This document shows, in pieces, positions 1-5,964 of a DNA stretch of 10,995 nt (position 1 is its first letter; every line of letters begins with the position of its first letter). The position numbers and the translations under genes were made by a program. The DNA comes from an uncultured Bacilli bacterium (GTDB lineage Bacteria; Bacillota_I; Bacilli_A; RF39; UBA660). The stretch lies in NCBI GenBank assembly GCA_947627405.1, contig CANQVY010000035.1:1-10995 (forward strand). Direction: 5' to 3'. Below the pieces are notes generated by a model, which did no database searches, was not told the origin of the DNA, and worked only from the letters and a program-made list of their open reading frames with translations.

Positions 1-2
1 TT

Positions 3-36
3 ATATTAAAATTTTCATTTTAATATCTTTTTTATT
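3..36 (+). terminator. Putative AT-only terminator hairpin at the window edge
   Basis: A perfect 10-bp inverted repeat (3-12 with 17-26, loop TTTC at 13-16) is followed on the plus strand by a T-rich tract (28-33, then ATTT). This would fit the terminator of a plus-strand gene entering from outside the window. On the minus strand it could also cap the lon transcript, but the bases that would form that U-tract lie beyond the edge. The stem is entirely A/T, so its stability is doubtful. Confidence 0.4.
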
Positions 37-72
37 TAGTGTAACTAGTTTTCCATAAAACTTTTCACACTA
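37..72. repeat. Imperfect inverted repeat downstream of lon
   Basis: The outer arms TAGTGT (37-42) and ACACTA (67-72) and the inner arms AGTTTT (47-52) and AAAACT (57-62) pair around a CCAT loop, with a partly paired internal loop between them. It lies 22 bases past the lon stop. Neither side carries a clear U-tract, so it may be a 3' structure protecting the lon mRNA rather than an intrinsic terminator. The function is unknown. Confidence 0.35.
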
Positions 73-94
73 TCTTCCATCTTACTCTATACTT

Positions 95-2401
95 TTAACT
101 TTTAAAAATATTTTTATAAATTTCTTTATAATTTTCTACATAGATAAATTCCATTTTTTCTTTAATTTCAGAAGGAATTTCTTCAATGTCTTTGGCATTG
201 TTTTTTGGAAGAAAAACTTTTGTAATTTGATTTGTATATGCCGCAATAATTTTTTCTTTAATACCTCCTACAGGTAAAATTTCTCCTCTTAAAGTAATTT
301 CACCAGTCATCGAAATATTTCCTTTTATAATTTTATTTTTCAATAAACTAATCAATACACTTAATACACTTACTCCAGCACTTGGACCATCCTTTTTTAC
401 TGATCCTTCGATAAAATGTACATGAAAATCATTTTCCGTAAAAATAGAATCCTCTATTTTAAATTCTTTAGCATGAGCTTTTATATAACTAAGAGCAATT
501 TCTACACTTTCTCTCATAACATTTCCAATCGATCCAGTAATTTCTAATTTTCCAGATCCTTTATACATAGTGGCTTCAATACCTAATACCTTACCGCCAA
601 CATAGGTATAGGCCAGTCCATTTATATATCCTGGATATTTATTTTTTCCTTTTTCTTCCTCTATAATTTCTGCTTGCAAATATTCATTTAAATTTTGACT
701 TGTAATCACAACTTTATTCCTTCTTCTATTTACAATTCTCCTTTTAACTATTTTTCGGAAAATGCTTTCTATTTTGCGGGTTAAATCCCTTACTCCTGCT
801 TCACAGGTATAATTTTGAATGATCTTTTTTAATGCTTCTTCTTCTATTTGTACATCTCTTTGTGTTAATCCATGATTTAGAAGCTGTTCAGGAATAATGT
901 AATTCGTAGCAATATCTAATTTTTCAAATGCAGTATAAGAGGACAATTCCATAATTTCTAATCGATCTTGTAGTTCTAATGGAATTTGTTCAATATAATT
1001 GGCTGTTAAAATAAATAAAACTTGGCTTAAATCGATTTCTTCTTCAATATAATGATCTTGAAAATGATTGTTTTGATTTAAATCTAGTACTTCTAGTAAA
1101 GCCGATGCGGGATCGCCTTTAATATCTTTTGTCATTTTGTCAATTTCATCAATAATGAACACGGGATTCATAGAACCTGCTTTTTTGATCCCTTGAATAA
1201 TTTTTCCTGGCATAGCTCCTACATATGTTTTTCGATGTCCTACCAATTCTGCTTCGTCATTAATTCCACCAACGCTTATCTTAGTATATTTTCGATTTAA
1301 AGCTTTTGCAATCGAAATTGCTAATGAAGTTTTTCCAGTACCTGGAGGCCCTACAAAACATAAAATAGGACTTTTTGCATTCTTGGTATTTTGTTTTACA
1401 GCAATATATTCAACAATTCTTTCTTTTATTTTATCCAATCCATAATGGCTTTTATTTAAATTTATTTCAATTTTTCCTAAATCTTTATTGTCTTTTGTAT
1501 AGATAGAAAATGGAAAAGACAGTAACCAATCGATATAATTTCGAACAATTGCATCTTCTGGTGAATGTATAGAACTACTTGTTAATTTTTTTAATTCCTT
1601 TTCGAAACGTTTGCGAATGTTTTCAGGAAAAGAAGGATCTTTTATAGCAGCCTTTAATTCTTTTGCATCTTCATCTAACTTTTCCTCCCCTAATTCTTCT
1701 TGAATTACTTTTAATTTTTCTCTTAAAATAAATTCCTTTTGACTCTCTTCTAAATTTTTATGTACTTTATTATCAATATCTTTTTCAAATTCTAAAATAT
1801 TTAAATCATTTTCCATATCCTTTAAAAGCATTTCACATCGTTGAATAGGATTTGTTTCATTAATATATTCCAATTTGCGTTCATAGGAAGTTTGTAAATG
1901 AAGACTAACAACATCAGTTAATTTACTTAAATTTCCAATATTTTCTACTTGAGATAAAATAGCATTACTAATATATGGAACTTTATTAATATAATTTTCC
2001 AAATTTTTTAGAAGAATTCTTTTATACGCTAATTCTTCCTTTGGATCAATTGGTGCGGTTTCTATATTCGTAGTCATTGCCTCAAATAGTTCTTCGTCTT
2101 TGCTATAAGCATAAATTTTTGCCCGATTTTCCCCTTTGATAATAATTCGTGTTTTTCCATTGGGCATTTCCATTTTCATTTTTATAAGACCAACAACACC
2201 GATCATAGGAAGTTCATTGGCATCTATACTCGTATCAAAGTCATGTATTGGGTTTACCACAATGATTTTATTTTGATAATAATTTTCTGAAAGAGAAAGC
2301 AATTGTTTTTCTTCTTCCCGCTCGAATTCAAGACGTATTTCACTGGAGGGAAATAAAATTAAATTTTTGATAATTAAAACAGGTAAATTTGTCTTAATCA
2401 T
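95..2401 (-). CDS. lon: ATP-dependent endopeptidase La (Lon protease)
   Basis: This is cytoplasmic AAA+ protease Lon, a homo-oligomer that unfolds and degrades damaged proteins and selected regulators with ATP. At 768 residues it has the usual bacterial LonA length. Domains run in order: N-terminal substrate-binding domain (about 1-200, starting IKTNLPVLIIKNLILFP), a coiled helical linker (about 200-300), the AAA+ module with Walker A GPPGTGKT at 351-358 and Walker B IIDEID at 416-421, and the C-terminal serine protease domain. Catalytic Ser674 lies in DGPSAG and the dyad Lys717 in GGIKEK, 43 residues later as in other LonA proteins. The ATG is preceded by a strong GGAGGTG five bases upstream, and a promoter lies at 2436-2463. 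The gene looks monocistronic. I see no clear CIRCE or CtsR heat-shock operator in the leader. It appears intact and ordinary for the family. Confidence 0.97.
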   Translation of the reverse strand: MIKTNLPVLIIKNLILFPSSEIRLEFEREEEKQLLSLSENYYQNKIIVVNPIHDFDTSIDANELPMIGVVGLIKMKMEMPNGKTRIIIKGENRAKIYAYSKDEELFEAMTTNIETAPIDPKEELAYKRILLKNLENYINKVPYISNAILSQVENIGNLSKLTDVVSLHLQTSYERKLEYINETNPIQRCEMLLKDMENDLNILEFEKDIDNKVHKNLEESQKEFILREKLKVIQEELGEEKLDEDAKELKAAIKDPSFPENIRKRFEKELKKLTSSSIHSPEDAIVRNYIDWLLSFPFSIYTKDNKDLGKIEINLNKSHYGLDKIKERIVEYIAVKQNTKNAKSPILCFVGPPGTGKTSLAISIAKALNRKYTKISVGGINDEAELVGHRKTYVGAMPGKIIQGIKKAGSMNPVFIIDEIDKMTKDIKGDPASALLEVLDLNQNNHFQDHYIEEEIDLSQVLFILTANYIEQIPLELQDRLEIMELSSYTAFEKLDIATNYIIPEQLLNHGLTQRDVQIEEEALKKIIQNYTCEAGVRDLTRKIESIFRKIVKRRIVNRRRNKVVITSQNLNEYLQAEIIEEEKGKNKYPGYINGLAYTYVGGKVLGIEATMYKGSGKLEITGSIGNVMRESVEIALSYIKAHAKEFKIEDSIFTENDFHVHFIEGSVKKDGPSAGVSVLSVLISLLKNKIIKGNISMTGEITLRGEILPVGGIKEKIIAAYTNQITKVFLPKNNAKDIEEIPSEIKEKMEFIYVENYKEIYKNIFKS

Positions 2402-2435
2402 TTCAACACCTCCAAAATGAAAATATTTAAATTTT

Positions 2436-2463
2436 ATTATATAAGATTTTCTAAAAATTACAA
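2436..2463 (-). promoter_or_regulatory. Putative lon promoter
   Basis: TTGTAA (2463 down to 2458), a 16-base spacer, then TATAAT (2441 down to 2436), read on the minus strand. This implies a start near 2429 and a leader of about 28 bases that contains the GGAGGTG ribosome binding site. It is the same -35/-10 pair and spacer length as the rimP operon promoter. Confidence 0.6.
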
Positions 2464-2510
2464 TAAATTTTTATGATTTTTACTTAATTTTACATTAGTA
2501 ATTTCTTCCA

Positions 2511-2545
2511 TAAGAAAAAGATACAAATCGATTCATTTGTAACTC
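2511..2545 (-). terminator. Intrinsic terminator of the 2557-3228 gene
   Basis: Read on the minus strand, a 7-bp stem (UACAAAU at 2541-2535 with AUUUGUA at 2528-2522, loop of six) extends through one U-U mismatch by three more pairs (GAG with CUU). It is followed directly by a U-rich run, rendered as UCUUUUUCUU. It begins 12 bases after the stop codon of the upstream gene and lies before the lon promoter, so lon is transcribed separately. Confidence 0.6.
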
Positions 2546-2556
2546 TTGATTCTTTT

Positions 2557-3228
2557 TTATTTTTTTATTTTCTCTTTTGGTTTTAAAGTCATAATTAAAT
2601 CATCAAGGGAAGCCAGATTCCAAAACTCTTCATAATCGTTATGATCAAGACAAGAGGTTAAATATTCTTTCATATTTTCCCCATGCACCATCAATCTACC
2701 CTTTCTAATTTCTATATCTATCATCATATCCTTCTTTTGTCCTTCTACAATTGTTTTTTGCTGACTTAGTTCTTCTTTTAAATACAAAAGACTTGCTTGT
2801 TTAATTACATAATAATATTGATCAAAAATATTAGGATTTTTATTTAAAAGAAGAGCTAAAGTATACATACTTCCAGGAAATTTACATCCTTCTAAATGAT
2901 CAAAACGTTCATTTAATTTTTCTGTTAAATCATGAAAACGTTTTCTATTACGAATAATGACATATATCATATCTTTTATTTCTTTTAATTTACTATTTCC
3001 ATAAATGACGGTGCTTTGTAAGGGATAACCCCCTTGATTACATAATGGTTTGTTATTATCATCTTGACAATAGATAACTATAACACTCTTTTTAGGAATG
3101 TTTCTTTTTTTTATTAAATCTTTCCTATTTTTATAATGGTTGATTACGTAAGTATCCACACCTAATAAAGTCGAAGAATAAATAGAATGGAATTTCCCAT
3201 CCATCAAATAACCAAACTTTGCCCTCAT
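2557..3228 (-). CDS. Hypothetical protein of 223 residues, unrecognised
   Basis: I do not recognise this protein. It has no signal peptide, membrane segment or known catalytic motif that I can see. The N-terminal third (MRAKFGYLMDGKFHSIYSS...) looks mixed alpha/beta, with a hydrophobic strand SVIVIYCQDD near residues 48-57. The middle (about 80-160) is lysine- and leucine-rich and probably helical, with a compact segment CKFPGSMYTLALLLNK. The tail ends in a run of lysines. The start ATG has GAGGT six bases upstream and a near-consensus promoter at 3248-3276 with an extended -10, so the gene is probably well expressed as a single unit. It ends at its own terminator. Base composition resembles the neighbours, with no sign of recent transfer. 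It may be a lineage-specific soluble protein. It is clearly a gene, but its function is open. Confidence 0.8.
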   Translation of the reverse strand: MRAKFGYLMDGKFHSIYSSTLLGVDTYVINHYKNRKDLIKKRNIPKKSVIVIYCQDDNNKPLCNQGGYPLQSTVIYGNSKLKEIKDMIYVIIRNRKRFHDLTEKLNERFDHLEGCKFPGSMYTLALLLNKNPNIFDQYYYVIKQASLLYLKEELSQQKTIVEGQKKDMMIDIEIRKGRLMVHGENMKEYLTSCLDHNDYEEFWNLASLDDLIMTLKPKEKIKK

Positions 3229-3247
3229 ACAACTACCTCATGTCTTG

Positions 3248-3276
3248 ATTGTAACATTATCTACTTTAAATGTCAA
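3248..3276 (-). promoter_or_regulatory. Near-consensus promoter for the 2557-3228 gene
   Basis: TTGACA (3276 down to 3271), exactly 17 bases, then TACAAT (3253 down to 3248) on the minus strand. The bases TGT just before the -10 make it an extended -10 element. The expected start is near 3241, giving a leader of about 13 bases with GAGGT at 3239-3235. Confidence 0.72.
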
Positions 3277-3353
3277 TTTTAGACAAAACAATTAACAAAT
3301 TCATCGCTTGTTGAATATTTTATATTAGATAATAATTAAAAGGAGGAATCACT

Positions 3354-3512
3354 ATGTATTATTATGGTGGAGGTTCTTGTGGATGTGGCAACAATATGTC
3401 ATGGTCAGTACCTTATTACCCTTATTCTAATCAAAGCAATAATAACTATGCTATTATTTTAGTATTATTTATTTTATTAGTTATTGTTATTGGTGCGAGA
3501 TACGCAAGATAA
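3354..3512 (+). CDS. YjcZ-family small membrane protein (52 residues)
   Basis: This short ORF encodes a 52-residue protein: a Gly/Cys/Tyr/Asn-rich head (MYYYGGGSCGCGNN..., then a Tyr/Pro stretch) and one hydrophobic helix at about residues 32-48 (YAIILVLFILLVIVIG) ending in a basic RYAR tail. That architecture matches the YjcZ family found in many Bacillota and often labelled sporulation-related in Bacillus. The ATG has a textbook AGGAGG at 3341-3346, seven bases upstream, and an intrinsic terminator follows directly, so it is a self-contained gene. The two cysteines in the head could bind metal or form disulfides. The family gives no catalytic role. I see no convincing sigma-A promoter in 3277-3340, which would fit an alternative sigma factor, but I cannot name one. 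Linking this gene to sporulation in this organism is inference. Confidence 0.85.
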   Translation: MYYYGGGSCGCGNNMSWSVPYYPYSNQSNNNYAIILVLFILLVIVIGARYAR

Positions 3513-3518
3513 ATAAAT

Positions 3519-3549
3519 AGGAAGAATATCTTCCTTTTTTTTGTTTTTT
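3519..3549 (+). terminator. Intrinsic terminator after the YjcZ-like gene
   Basis: A 7-bp stem, AGGAAGA (3519-3525) with TCTTCCT (3529-3535) and an ATA loop, is followed by a run of T through 3542 and a second T run to 3548. It starts six bases after the stop codon and separates this gene from def. Confidence 0.8.
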
Positions 3550-3550
3550 G

Positions 3551-3559
3551 TGTTAAAAT
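3551..3559 (+). promoter_or_regulatory. Possible extended -10 promoter for def
   Basis: TGT-TAAAAT is a plausible extended -10 element located just after the preceding terminator. No good -35 hexamer sits 16-18 bases upstream, where the sequence is part of the terminator T-tract. A start near 3566 would leave a leader of about 24 bases. The call is supported mainly by the need for a promoter between the terminator and def. Confidence 0.4.
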
Positions 3560-3589
3560 AAGCATGTAAATGAGTGGAGTGTGGTCATT

Positions 3590-4138
3590 ATGCTTAGAAC
3601 AAAAGATATTTTGGATGAAAAAAATCCATTATTAAGACAAAAAAGCAAAGAGGTTGTTTTTCCTTTAACACCAGAGGATAAAAAAAATATTCAGCAAATG
3701 CAAGAATATTTAACGAATAGTCAAATTGAAGAGTTGGCTCAAAAATATGATTTAAGACCTGGAACAGGTATGGCAGCCGTACAAACTGGTGTATTAAAAA
3801 GATATATTGTTGTCGTTATTGAAGTTGATGAGGGTCAATTTGACCATTACATTGTTATCAATCCAAAAATAACAAGCACTTCTGCTGAAAAAATTTATAT
3901 CGAAGCTGGAGAAGGTTGTTTAAGCGTCAATCGTGAAACTTGTGGTATTGTTCCACGCTATGCAAGAGTTACAGTAGAAGGTTTCGATATGGATGGAAAT
4001 AAAATAAAAATTCGCGCTAGAGAAGATTTAGCAGTTATCTTACAACACGAAATTGACCATTTAAATGGAATCTTATTTACAGATTATATCGATCCCAAAA
4101 ATCCTTATAAATATCAAGATTTATATCGAGCAATTTAA
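3590..4138 (+). CDS. def: Peptide deformylase, class II
   Basis: It removes the N-formyl group from the initiator methionine of nascent proteins at the ribosome exit tunnel. All three family motifs are visible: motif I GTGMAAVQ at 58-65, motif II EGCLS at 108-112, and motif III HEIDH at 153-157. The metal ligands should be Cys110, His153 and His157, with Glu154 as catalytic base. The length (182 residues) and the insertion around residues 25-50 (LTPEDKKNIQQMQEYLTNSQ) match the Gram-positive class II type. The common Pro of motif I (AAPQ) is Val here, which the general motif GxGxAAxQ allows. I chose the ATG at 3590 because GGAG lies ten bases upstream; the in-frame GTG at 3581 is too close to that site. 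It is convergent with truB, with 16 bases between stop codons. The terminator overlaps the 3' end of the gene. Confidence 0.96.
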   Translation: MLRTKDILDEKNPLLRQKSKEVVFPLTPEDKKNIQQMQEYLTNSQIEELAQKYDLRPGTGMAAVQTGVLKRYIVVVIEVDEGQFDHYIVINPKITSTSAEKIYIEAGEGCLSVNRETCGIVPRYARVTVEGFDMDGNKIKIRAREDLAVILQHEIDHLNGILFTDYIDPKNPYKYQDLYRAI

Positions 4139-4153
4139 CAATTGCTCTTTTTT
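4128..4153 (+). terminator. Terminator built into the 3' end of def
   Basis: An 8-bp perfect stem, GAGCAATT (4128-4135) with AATTGCTC (4140-4147), is followed by TTTTTT. The four-base loop TAAC contains the def stop codon, so the last coding codons form the 5' arm. On the minus strand the hairpin lacks a U-tract, so it should not end truB transcripts efficiently. Confidence 0.85.
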
Positions 4154-4154
4154 A

Positions 4155-5006
4155 TTAAAAAGGAAATATTTTTCTTGCCTTTAAAATCTCTTTTTGTTTT
4201 TGATAGATTCCAATGACTTTCTTTTTATAGATAAAAACACAAATATCTTTGACATTCCATTGATCTTTTAATTGATTTCCATTTTTTATTTTTAAATATA
4301 ATTCTTCTTTGACTTCGATTTGATAATAATTGGATAAAGCTTCTTTTATAGATAAAATCTTATAATTTTTACTTTTGATTTCATCAATGGTGTAGGAATT
4401 TTTAATATCAAAGATACCTTCTTTGGTTCTTTGTAAATTACACATTGTACAAAAAATACCTAGTTTATCTCCAATATCTCTTATTAAGCTTCGGATATAC
4501 GTACCTTTGGATACTTGTACCTTAAAGATAAAGCCTTCTTCAGTCATTGAAAGAAACTGAATGAATTTGATTTCTACTTCTTTTTTGGGTAAATCGACCT
4601 TTATATTTTTCCTAGCATATTCATATAATCTTTTTCCTTTTACTTTTACGGCGGAATACTTTGGTACTTCTTGCATGTATTTTCCAACAAAAGAATGAAG
4701 AATTTCTATCAATTTTTCTTTTTCTAAAACATAATTAGAATTTTCTTGGAGTACTTTACCCGTTATATCTAGAGTATCTGTTAAAAGTCCACATTTTACT
4801 TCAGCAATATATTCTTTTTCATCGTAAGTTAAGAATTCAATAATTTTAGTTGCTTCATTGATAGCTAGAACTAAAACTCCAGTTGCTAAAGGATCTAAAG
4901 TTCCTGCATGCCCTATTTTTTTGATTTGGAGTTCTTTAGAAACAAGATTTACGATATCTCTACTGGTATAACCCTTATATTTATTAATGACTAGAATTCC
5001 ATTCAT
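4155..5006 (-). CDS. truB: tRNA pseudouridine(55) synthase
   Basis: It isomerises U55 to pseudouridine in the T-arm of tRNAs. The catalytic Asp38 is in the hallmark GHAGTLDPLATGVL segment (32 onward). Further family signatures are YSAVKVKGKRLYEYAR and the GTYIRSLIRDIG stretch, with a short C-terminal domain as in Firmicutes. At 283 residues the length is normal. The start chosen is MNGILVINKYKGYTSRD, the usual TruB N terminus, with GAGGG 7 bases upstream. An in-frame ATG at 5048 would add 14 unrelated residues and lies upstream of the predicted -10 box, so it is unlikely. In Bacillus, truB directly follows rbfA, but here an opposed gene lies between and truB has its own promoter. No ribF follows. 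I see no obvious terminator after truB on its own strand, so transcripts may run antisense into def. Confidence 0.95.
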   Translation of the reverse strand: MNGILVINKYKGYTSRDIVNLVSKELQIKKIGHAGTLDPLATGVLVLAINEATKIIEFLTYDEKEYIAEVKCGLLTDTLDITGKVLQENSNYVLEKEKLIEILHSFVGKYMQEVPKYSAVKVKGKRLYEYARKNIKVDLPKKEVEIKFIQFLSMTEEGFIFKVQVSKGTYIRSLIRDIGDKLGIFCTMCNLQRTKEGIFDIKNSYTIDEIKSKNYKILSIKEALSNYYQIEVKEELYLKIKNGNQLKDQWNVKDICVFIYKKKVIGIYQKQKEILKARKIFPF

Positions 5007-5024
5007 ACACTTTCCCTCGACTTC

Positions 5025-5053
5025 ATTATAGCAGATAATTTTTGACAAAACAA
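5025..5053 (-). promoter_or_regulatory. Putative truB promoter
   Basis: On the minus strand, TTGTTT (5053 down to 5048), 17 bases, then a perfect TATAAT (5030 down to 5025). A start near 5018 leaves a leader of only about 12 bases, so the GAGGG ribosome site at 5018-5014 would lie at the very 5' end of the mRNA. The -35 hexamer directly abuts the -35 of the plus-strand promoter. Confidence 0.55.
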
Positions 5054-5070
5054 ATCAAATGTGATATAAT
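5042..5070 (+). promoter_or_regulatory. Perfect-consensus sigma-A type promoter
   Basis: TTGACA at 5042-5047, exactly 17 bases, then TATAAT at 5065-5070, with TGA directly before the -10 (extended -10). Every position matches consensus. The start should be near 5077, with a leader of about 25 bases carrying AAAGGAGG at 5087-5094. It drives the 5102-5614 gene. Confidence 0.88.
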
Positions 5071-5101
5071 TATGAACATATTTTATAAAGGAGGAATGTA
5101 T

Positions 5102-5614
5102 ATGTTACAAACGAAGAATTCTATAAATAAAGAAAATACATTTCAAAACGAAGCTTTATTTCAAAATATTTTAGGGGAATATCTGCATCTTTTTGGAGGC
5201 ATACGTGAAAATAATTCCCATTTAACAGGGAGTGCTTTAAAATCTTTTGATCTAGCACAAACGCATGCAAATCTATCAGATGAAGAAATCGATTGCTATT
5301 GTTTGCGTAACTTTATTATGAATCAATCTCTCATTCAAGAATCAAAAAGTGAAACGAGCTATAATGGTTTAACCGAAGAAGCAAAATCAACATTTCAATT
5401 TATCAATGTATTGCTTACCCAAAAAGACGGTATACAAGAAATCATGCATATGTTAACAGTATATGATTCTTTGAAAACATATTTAAAAGAATTTTATATT
5501 CTTTCTTATACAAAAGAAAATACGTATCCTAAGCATATAAGTTCAAAAGAAGCAAAGCAATTGTCTTTTCTAACTGATTATATGCATGAAAGAAAAAAGA
5601 TTATAAATAAATAA
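5102..5614 (+). CDS. Hypothetical protein of 170 residues, unrecognised
   Basis: I do not recognise this protein. It is predicted soluble and mostly helical, lacks tryptophan, and has no signal peptide or membrane span. Visible features are a Gln/Asn/Lys-rich head, an EIDCYCLRNF segment with two close cysteines, and a basic KLxF/ERKKIINK tail. The start at 5102 is seven bases after AAAGGAGG. In-frame ATGs further upstream (5096 and earlier) are too close to, or ahead of, that ribosome site. The promoter is a perfect consensus, so strong constitutive expression is likely. The gene sits on the opposite strand between rbfA and truB, genes that are normally adjacent in Bacillus. It is convergent with rbfA (8 bases between stop codons) and shares a terminator with it. 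Its codon use looks like the surroundings. It is certainly an expressed-looking gene, but no function can be assigned. Confidence 0.8.
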   Translation: MLQTKNSINKENTFQNEALFQNILGEYLHLFGGIRENNSHLTGSALKSFDLAQTHANLSDEEIDCYCLRNFIMNQSLIQESKSETSYNGLTEEAKSTFQFINVLLTQKDGIQEIMHMLTVYDSLKTYLKEFYILSYTKENTYPKHISSKEAKQLSFLTDYMHERKKIINK

Positions 5615-5637
5615 AAGCGAGTTTATAACTCGCTTTT
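5613..5637. terminator. Bidirectional terminator between the 170-residue gene and rbfA
   Basis: A perfect 11-bp stem, AAAAGCGAGTT (5613-5623) with AACTCGCTTTT (5627-5637) around a three-base loop, serves both strands. Rightward it ends in TTTT; leftward the RNA continues as a U-rich stretch (UUUUAUUUAUUUAU). The plus-gene stop codon (5612-5614) is at its base, and the rbfA stop codon (5623-5625) lies at the loop, so the last rbfA codons form one arm. Confidence 0.82.
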
Positions 5638-5964
5638 CAATTGTTTTAATTTCTCTTCTATTTTATTTCCATAGGCAATAGAATTATCATAAACAAAATT
5701 TAATTCTGGTGTATGTCTTATTTGTATTTTTTCAGATAGCTTACTTCTAATAAAAGGAGAAGCCTTTTTTAATGCGGCTAAAATATTTTCTTTTTGTTTT
5801 TCTTCTAAAACTGTAAAATAAACTTTTGCAAAACTTAAATCATTGGTAATTTTACATCCGGTTATCGTTACAAAGCGAATGTCTTTATCTTTTACTTCAG
5901 TAGATAATATGTAACTTATTTCTCTAGCAAAAGTATGATTTAGTCTTTCTATTTTATTATTCAT
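5623..5964 (-). CDS. rbfA: 30S ribosome-binding factor A
   Basis: RbfA is a small KH-type RNA-binding protein that binds the 30S subunit near the 5' end of 16S rRNA during late maturation and cold adaptation. The 113-residue length is typical. Family features visible are the N-terminal helix (KIERLNHTFAREISYILSTEVKD), the strand VTITGCKITNDLSFAKVYFTV, and the signature RHTPELNFVYDNSIAYGNKIEEKLKQL. It is the last gene of the rimP operon. Its ATG overlaps the infB TGA as ATGA, and no strong Shine-Dalgarno precedes it (only GAGAT), so translation probably depends on coupling to infB. Its stop codon lies within the operon terminator hairpin. Confidence 0.94.
   Translation of the reverse strand: MNNKIERLNHTFAREISYILSTEVKDKDIRFVTITGCKITNDLSFAKVYFTVLEEKQKENILAALKKASPFIRSKLSEKIQIRHTPELNFVYDNSIAYGNKIEEKLKQLKSEL

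Noticed and set aside
2402..2556. Riboswitch, small RNA or CtsR/HrcA operator upstream of lon
   Set aside because: Beyond the promoter and the terminator of the neighbouring gene, the 155 bases show only AT-rich sequence without the direct or inverted repeats expected of those elements.
5007..5048. Longer N terminus for TruB from the ATG at 5048
   Set aside because: It lies upstream of the predicted -10 and adds residues unlike TruB; the family N terminus MNGILVINK with a ribosome site fits 5006.
5042..5101. Longer N terminus (190 residues) for the plus-strand hypothetical
   Set aside because: It would start on the -35 box of the perfect promoter, upstream of the transcript start, so the first 20 residues cannot be translated from that promoter.
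5961..5963. TGA as a Trp codon (Mycoplasma code)
   Set aside because: Trp codons inside the long ORFs are TGG and no ORF is interrupted by TGA. Reading through the infB TGA would add only four residues before TAG, so that site alone is not decisive, but the overall pattern argues against code 4.
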